DNA of 64,000 nt from Desulfuromonas sp. TF (GTDB taxonomy: Bacteria; Desulfobacterota; Desulfuromonadia; Desulfuromonadales; ATBO01). Position numbers and translations under genes: made by a program. The stretch's first letter is position 1, and each line of letters begins with the position of its first letter. The notes beneath the pieces are model-generated. The model saw nothing but the letters and a program-made list of their open reading frames with translations. It was not told the DNA's origin and searched no databases. The stretch covers positions 444,435 through 508,434 of the forward strand of contig NZ_KI421413.1 of assembly GCF_000472285.1 (NCBI RefSeq), in the 5' to 3' direction. Positions 59,979-64,000 of the stretch are shown piece after piece.

Positions 59979-60007
59979 AAAGGCCGGAGCAACCTGCCCC
60001 GGCCCTT
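59979..60007 (-). terminator. Possible valS terminator
   Basis: GGCCGG and CCGGCC form a stem with an 11-nt loop after the valS stop, and the minus strand continues CTTT. The U-run is short. Confidence 0.35.
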
Positions 60008-60012
60008 TGTCC

Positions 60013-62670
60013 CTACTTCAAGGCCTGTATCTTCTTCAGGCTCTCCTGCAAAATCCCAAGCTTCTCCTCCGCTGCCGCCAGCTTGCCGCGGTCCTTCTCC
60101 AGGACCTCCGGAGGGGCATTGGAGACGAACTTCTCGTTGGAGAGTTTTTTGCTGAACATCGCCACATCCTTCTCGACCTTGGCGATCTCCTTCTCCAGCC
60201 TTTTCTCCTCCTCGCCGACATCGATCAGCCCGGCCAGGGGGAGCAGAATCTCCACCTCTCCCGCCACTTGCGTGGCCGCCTGGGCTGGACGCTCAACCTC
60301 AACGCCGCAGATCAGATCATTCACCCGGGCGAGGGCCTTGACATACCCCTCCCCTTCGCGCATCACGGCTGCGGACGACTCGCTCTTGCAGTCAAGAACG
60401 GCGGCGATCTGCCTGCTGGGGGCAACATCCATTTCGCCGCGGATGTTGCGGATGGCCTTGACCACGTCCATGATCCGCTCCATCTTCTCGGCGCCTTCGG
60501 CATCGACGGGCAGATCTTCGCCGTTCGGACAGGCGGCGTGCATGATCGATTTTTCGGGGCGCCTCCCGGGCAGGGCCTGCCAGATCTCCTCGGTGATGAA
60601 GGGCATGAACGGGTGCAGCAGGCGCAACAGCTGCTCGAGTACGGTGAAAAGGACCGCCTGGGCGCAGGCTTTTGCCTGGGGATCGTCGCCGTAAAGCTCA
60701 TCCTTGATCAGTTCGATGTACCAGTCGCAGAAGCTGTGCCAGGTGAAGGAATAGAGAGCGTTGGCTGCGTCGTTGAACTTGTAGCCGGTCAGAGCCGTGT
60801 CGACCTCCTTGGCGGTCTCGGATAGGCGCGAGAGGATCCAGCGATCGGCGAGGGTCAGCTCGAGTTTGTCCAGGTCGACCTTCTCCGGATTGAAGTCCTC
60901 CAGGTTCATCAGTGCGAATCGGCTGGCATTCCACAACTTGTTGGCGAAGTTGCGGTAGCCTGCAATGCGCTCGGTGGAGAGCTTGATGTCGCGCCCCATG
61001 GCGGCAAACGCGGCCAGGGTGAAGCGGAAGGCGTCGGTGCCGTACTCCTCGATGACGGTGAGCGGATCGATCACGTTCCCCTTGGACTTGCTCATCTTCT
61101 GCCCCTGGGCATCGCGCACCAGGGCATGGATGTAGACCTCCGTGAAGGGGACCTCGCCCATGAACTTGATGCCCATCATCATCATCCGGGCGACCCAGAA
61201 GAAGAGGATGTCGAAACCGGTGACCAGGCAGCTGGTCGGGTAGAACTTGGCCAAAGTCTCCGTTTGATCGGGCCAGCCCATCGTGGAGAAGGGCCACAGG
61301 GCGCTGGAGAACCAGGTGTCGAGCACATCGGTCTCCTGCCGGATGTCGGCGCTGCCGCATTGGGCGCACTCCGTCGGGTCCTGGCGCGAGACGGTGATCT
61401 CGCCGCAGGCGTCGCAGAACCAGGCGGGGATGCGATGCCCCCACCAGATCTGGCGGCTGATGCACCAGTCCTGAATGTTGTACATCCACTCGTAGTAGGT
61501 CTTCTCCCATTGCTGAGGGACGATTTTGGTGCGGCCCTCCTCGACGGCGGCGATCGCCTCCTTGGCCAGAGGCTTGACGTCGACGTACCACTGCTTGCTC
61601 ATGTACGGCTCGATGACCGTCCTGCAGCGGTAGCATTCGCCGACGGCGTTGGCGTAATCGTCGATCTTCTCGATCAGGCCCTGGGCCTCCAGGTCGGCAA
61701 CGACCTTTCTGCGGGCCTCGTAACGTTCCAGGCCGTCGTAGGGACCTCCGTTCTCGTTGATGTTGCCCGATTCGTCGAGGATGTTGATGAACTCGAGGTC
61801 GTGGCGCTTGCCGATCTCGAAGTCGTTGAAGTCGTGGGCCGGGGTGATCTTCACGGCGCCGGAGCCGAATTCCCTATCGACGTATTCATCGGCGATGATC
61901 GGGATCTCCCGGTCGACCAGGGGCAGCAGCACCTTCCTGCCGATCAGATCGGCGTAGCGCTCGTCTCCGGGATTGACGGCGACGGCGGTATCGCCGAGCA
62001 TCGTCTCGGGGCGCGTCGTGGCGACGACAAGGAAGCGATCGGTCCCCTGCACCGGATAACGCAGGTGCCAGAGGTGACCCTTCTTCTCCTCGTGCTCGAC
62101 TTCCAGGTCGGAGAGGGCCGTATGGCAGCGAGGGCACCAGTTGATCAGGCGATTGTCGCGGTAGATGAGTCCTTCCTCGAAGAGCCGCACGAAGACCTCG
62201 CGCACCGCTCTTGAGAGCCCCTCGTCCATGGTAAAGCGCTCGCGCTCCCAGTCGCAGGAGGCGCCGAGCCTTTTGAGCTGATTGATGATCTGCCCGCCCG
62301 ACTCCTCGCGCCATTGCCAGACCCGTTCAATGAACTTCTCGCGACCCAGTTCATGACGGTCCTTTCCTTCGCCGGCGAGCTGTTTCTCCACCACGTTCTG
62401 GGTGGCGATGCCGGCATGGTCCGTCCCCGGCATCCACAGCACTTCGTGGCCGGTCATGCGTTTCCAGCGGCAGAGGATGTCCTGCAGAGTGTTATTCAGG
62501 GCATGCCCCATGTGCAGAACGCCGGTGACATTGGGCGGTGGGATGACGATGGAATAATGCGGTTTCGGAGAATTCTCATCGGCGCGGAAAAATCCGGCCT
62601 GTTCCCATACCGCATACCATTTTTCTTCAACCTCGCGGGGTTCATACCCCTTGGGGAGCTTCGGTTCCAT
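60013..62670 (-). CDS. valS: Valyl-tRNA synthetase
   Basis: This 885-residue class I synthetase charges tRNA-Val. The HIGH motif is HMGH at 53-56 and the KMSKS motif is at 525-529. An editing domain lies about 180-340 and the C-terminal coiled-coil tRNA-binding arm about 820-885 (EEKRLEKEIAKVEKDV). The length is normal. ATG 62670 is used; the in-frame TTG at 62679 has a ribosome-binding site that is too close. It is the principal housekeeping gene in the window. Confidence 0.97.
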   Translation of the reverse strand: MEPKLPKGYEPREVEEKWYAVWEQAGFFRADENSPKPHYSIVIPPPNVTGVLHMGHALNNTLQDILCRWKRMTGHEVLWMPGTDHAGIATQNVVEKQLAGEGKDRHELGREKFIERVWQWREESGGQIINQLKRLGASCDWERERFTMDEGLSRAVREVFVRLFEEGLIYRDNRLINWCPRCHTALSDLEVEHEEKKGHLWHLRYPVQGTDRFLVVATTRPETMLGDTAVAVNPGDERYADLIGRKVLLPLVDREIPIIADEYVDREFGSGAVKITPAHDFNDFEIGKRHDLEFINILDESGNINENGGPYDGLERYEARRKVVADLEAQGLIEKIDDYANAVGECYRCRTVIEPYMSKQWYVDVKPLAKEAIAAVEEGRTKIVPQQWEKTYYEWMYNIQDWCISRQIWWGHRIPAWFCDACGEITVSRQDPTECAQCGSADIRQETDVLDTWFSSALWPFSTMGWPDQTETLAKFYPTSCLVTGFDILFFWVARMMMMGIKFMGEVPFTEVYIHALVRDAQGQKMSKSKGNVIDPLTVIEEYGTDAFRFTLAAFAAMGRDIKLSTERIAGYRNFANKLWNASRFALMNLEDFNPEKVDLDKLELTLADRWILSRLSETAKEVDTALTGYKFNDAANALYSFTWHSFCDWYIELIKDELYGDDPQAKACAQAVLFTVLEQLLRLLHPFMPFITEEIWQALPGRRPEKSIMHAACPNGEDLPVDAEGAEKMERIMDVVKAIRNIRGEMDVAPSRQIAAVLDCKSESSAAVMREGEGYVKALARVNDLICGVEVERPAQAATQVAGEVEILLPLAGLIDVGEEEKRLEKEIAKVEKDVAMFSKKLSNEKFVSNAPPEVLEKDRGKLAAAEEKLGILQESLKKIQALK

Positions 62671-62715
62671 GGACTTCAAAATCCTTCCGGTCGGTTCTGG
62701 TTCAGCGAAGAAAAG

Positions 62716-62743
62716 GAAATGGGGATTCCGAAATCCCCATTTC
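62716..62743 (-). terminator. Terminator after the receiver-protein gene
   Basis: GAAATGGGGATT and AATCCCCATTTC form a 12-bp perfect stem with loop CCGA. The minus strand continues with a pyrimidine-rich CTTTTCTT. It lies between the receiver gene stop (62782) and valS. Confidence 0.65.
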
Positions 62744-62781
62744 TTAAAGCCTTTTTCCTTCTTCCTTTTTCCTTTAACCTT

Positions 62782-64000
62782 TCAATCTTCTCCCTTGAGC
62801 CTGCGCAGTTCATCCCTGATCATGCTCTCGGCGAGATCGGGGATCACCTCCCATGCGATTTTCTCAAGGATGGTGGATGCCAGCCGCTCAATGACTGTTC
62901 CGGCCACCTTCTCCACTACCCGGGCGAGTTCTTCATCACTGAGCCCCTGCACCTGCGCTGCCACCGATTCGGGGGAGGCGGAAGCCGGAGCGGGTCGGAA
63001 AACCGGTTCCGCGGGCACGCCCTCCTCTTCAAGGGCAAGGGGCTCCTCTTCTTCAAGGTCGGGCTCGGCGATTCCCCACTCGGGCCCTTCCTCGCTTAAG
63101 GAGAATTCCTCTTCAGCAGCCTGACCAGCCGCCATCACCGGTCCAGGCGCCGCAAAGATGTCTTCATCCCGGCCTGCCGCAAGTGTCTCTTCGCTCTCTT
63201 CCCACTTCAGAGCGACGGAGGCGGTCTCCGCGGTGATGAAAGAATCGATTCCCAGTTCTTCTTCTTCCAGGATATCTGCCTCTTCCAGGATTAGAATTTC
63301 TTCCTCCGACTCTTCCCAGGAGGCAGCGGATTCCGGTTCTGTGAGTTCTTCCCAATCGAATTCATCCCCTTTTGCCGAGACTGCGGGTTCCGCAGACTGT
63401 TCGCCGGCGGGAGGTTCTTCCATCAGTTCCAGGGGGTCCTCTTCGAAAACGAAGTCCTCCTCTTCGGCCGCCGCGTTCCCCCACTTGTCGTCGGCAGTTT
63501 CCTCAGCCAGATCAAGAGGCTCCTCCTCGAAAACAAAGGGTTCTTCCTCCGGGCGCAGTAGTGCTTTCTCGACCGGACTCTCGGCAAGTTCCAGGGGTTC
63601 GTCCTCAAAGAGGAAATCTTCCTCTTGAGCGAGCCCGGAGATCTCAGAGGTCGGAAGCTTCAATTCGACAGGCTCCTCCTCTAAAACAAAAGCCTCCTCC
63701 TCGAATTCCTCCGGCTCCTCTCCAAGGTCCTCCTCAGCAAAGGATACGGCTCCCCAGAGATCGTCATCCGTGGAAGCCGGCTCCTGACCAGGTTCGAACG
63801 TTTCCTCCCACTCGGCCGCGGGCTCCTCCTCCCTGTCGGCAGCCGGCGCCTCCGCAACGGGTTCCGGGGCCGGAGCGGCGGCCGCTCCCTTGGCGAGCAG
63901 CTCTTCCACCCGGTCGATGAGCGCCTGCGATTCGAAGGGCTTGGAAATCCAGCCGTCCGCTCCCGAGGTGCGGGCCTTGTCCTCGTCGAAAGGTTCAAAA
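62782..64000 (-). CDS. Receiver-domain protein with long acidic repeat region (5' end outside window)
   Basis: The gene enters from beyond 64000. The first visible residues, FEPFDEDKARTSGADGWISKPFESQALIDRVEELL, are the C-terminal end of a response-regulator receiver domain (the KPF lysine is conserved). About 270 very acidic residues follow, with a degenerate repeat around EEDFVFEEDPLEL. A conserved C-terminal helical segment ends the protein (VVEKVAGTVIERLASTILEK, then IAWEVIPDLAESMIRDELRRL). It carries no output enzyme domain. Such proteins occur in Desulfuromonadota and Myxococcota relatives. Function unknown. Confidence 0.8.
   Translation of the reverse strand, partial: FEPFDEDKARTSGADGWISKPFESQALIDRVEELLAKGAAAAPAPEPVAEAPAADREEEPAAEWEETFEPGQEPASTDDDLWGAVSFAEEDLGEEPEEFEEEAFVLEEEPVELKLPTSEISGLAQEEDFLFEDEPLELAESPVEKALLRPEEEPFVFEEEPLDLAEETADDKWGNAAAEEEDFVFEEDPLELMEEPPAGEQSAEPAVSAKGDEFDWEELTEPESAASWEESEEEILILEEADILEEEELGIDSFITAETASVALKWEESEETLAAGRDEDIFAAPGPVMAAGQAAEEEFSLSEEGPEWGIAEPDLEEEEPLALEEEGVPAEPVFRPAPASASPESVAAQVQGLSDEELARVVEKVAGTVIERLASTILEKIAWEVIPDLAESMIRDELRRLKGED
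63415..63699 (-). repeat. Degenerate acidic tandem repeat in the receiver protein
   Basis: Four units resembling EExFVFEEEPLELxEE (EEAFVLEEEPVEL, EEDFLFEDEPLEL, EEPFVFEEEPLDL, EEDFVFEEDPLEL) recur about every 25-30 residues within one coding sequence. Confidence 0.75.

Noticed and set aside
60007-60825. 270-codon + strand frames across the valS locus
   Set aside because: Antisense shadows of valS, which has HMGH and KMSKS motifs.
1-64000. tRNA, rRNA or CRISPR loci
   Set aside because: No cloverleaf-like, rRNA-like or regularly spaced direct repeat pattern was found by reading both strands.

Overview
The window looks like a Desulfuromonadota (Geobacter/Desulfuromonas-type) chromosome. This is a judgement from gene content: multihaem c-type cytochromes, a split b6-type cytochrome b with a Rieske protein, Rnk, an acidic receiver protein, and anaerobic-style aromatic catabolism with many two-component genes. 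No rRNA or other firm marker is present. No tRNA, rRNA or CRISPR array was recognised.

Layout. 1-3.8 kb: a three-subunit molybdenum hydroxylase under a MarR regulator, with two matching palindromic operators. 4.3-12.9 kb: a mixed housekeeping and decayed region. It holds a HAD-HerA fusion ATPase, an orphan PAS/GAF histidine kinase, a UPF0316 membrane protein behind a structured, terminator-bearing leader, Rnk, a frameshifted actin-like gene, an ECF sigma factor with two small exported proteins, a hairpin cluster and a frameshifted comM remnant. 12.9-57.7 kb: a large catabolic island. 58-64 kb: a ParDE module, a YbgC-type thioesterase, small conserved genes, valS and a truncated receiver protein.

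The island appears to be one regulon. Four near-identical sigma-54 promoters (TGGCAC-N5-TWGC) sit at 26164-26178 (-), 35218-35232 (-), 43362-43376 (-) and 45366-45380 (+). Each stands at the head of a long co-directional gene series. The + series ends in a translationally coupled trio: a solute-binding protein, a sensor kinase and an NtrC-type regulator with GAFTGA. This trio is the obvious candidate activator.

The enzymes fit a p-alkylphenol pathway like the 4-ethylphenol route known from Aromatoleum aromaticum EbN1. PchF/PchC-type flavocytochrome would hydroxylate the side chain. A dehydrogenase (SDR or MDR) would make the hydroxyphenyl ketone, and a three-part biotin carboxylase would carboxylate it to a 3-oxo acid. 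Here a 3-oxoacid CoA-transferase, not a CoA ligase, could activate that acid, and a thiolase would release an aroyl-CoA plus acetyl-CoA. Electrons from the periplasmic flavocytochrome could enter the b6/Rieske/tetrahaem chain encoded beside it. An MMPL/Ycf48-like/DUF1329/DUF1302 envelope module and an MFS transporter probably handle uptake or export. Two Tm-1-like (UPF0261) proteins and two orphan LivJ-type binding proteins have no assigned step. The substrate is inferred, not shown.
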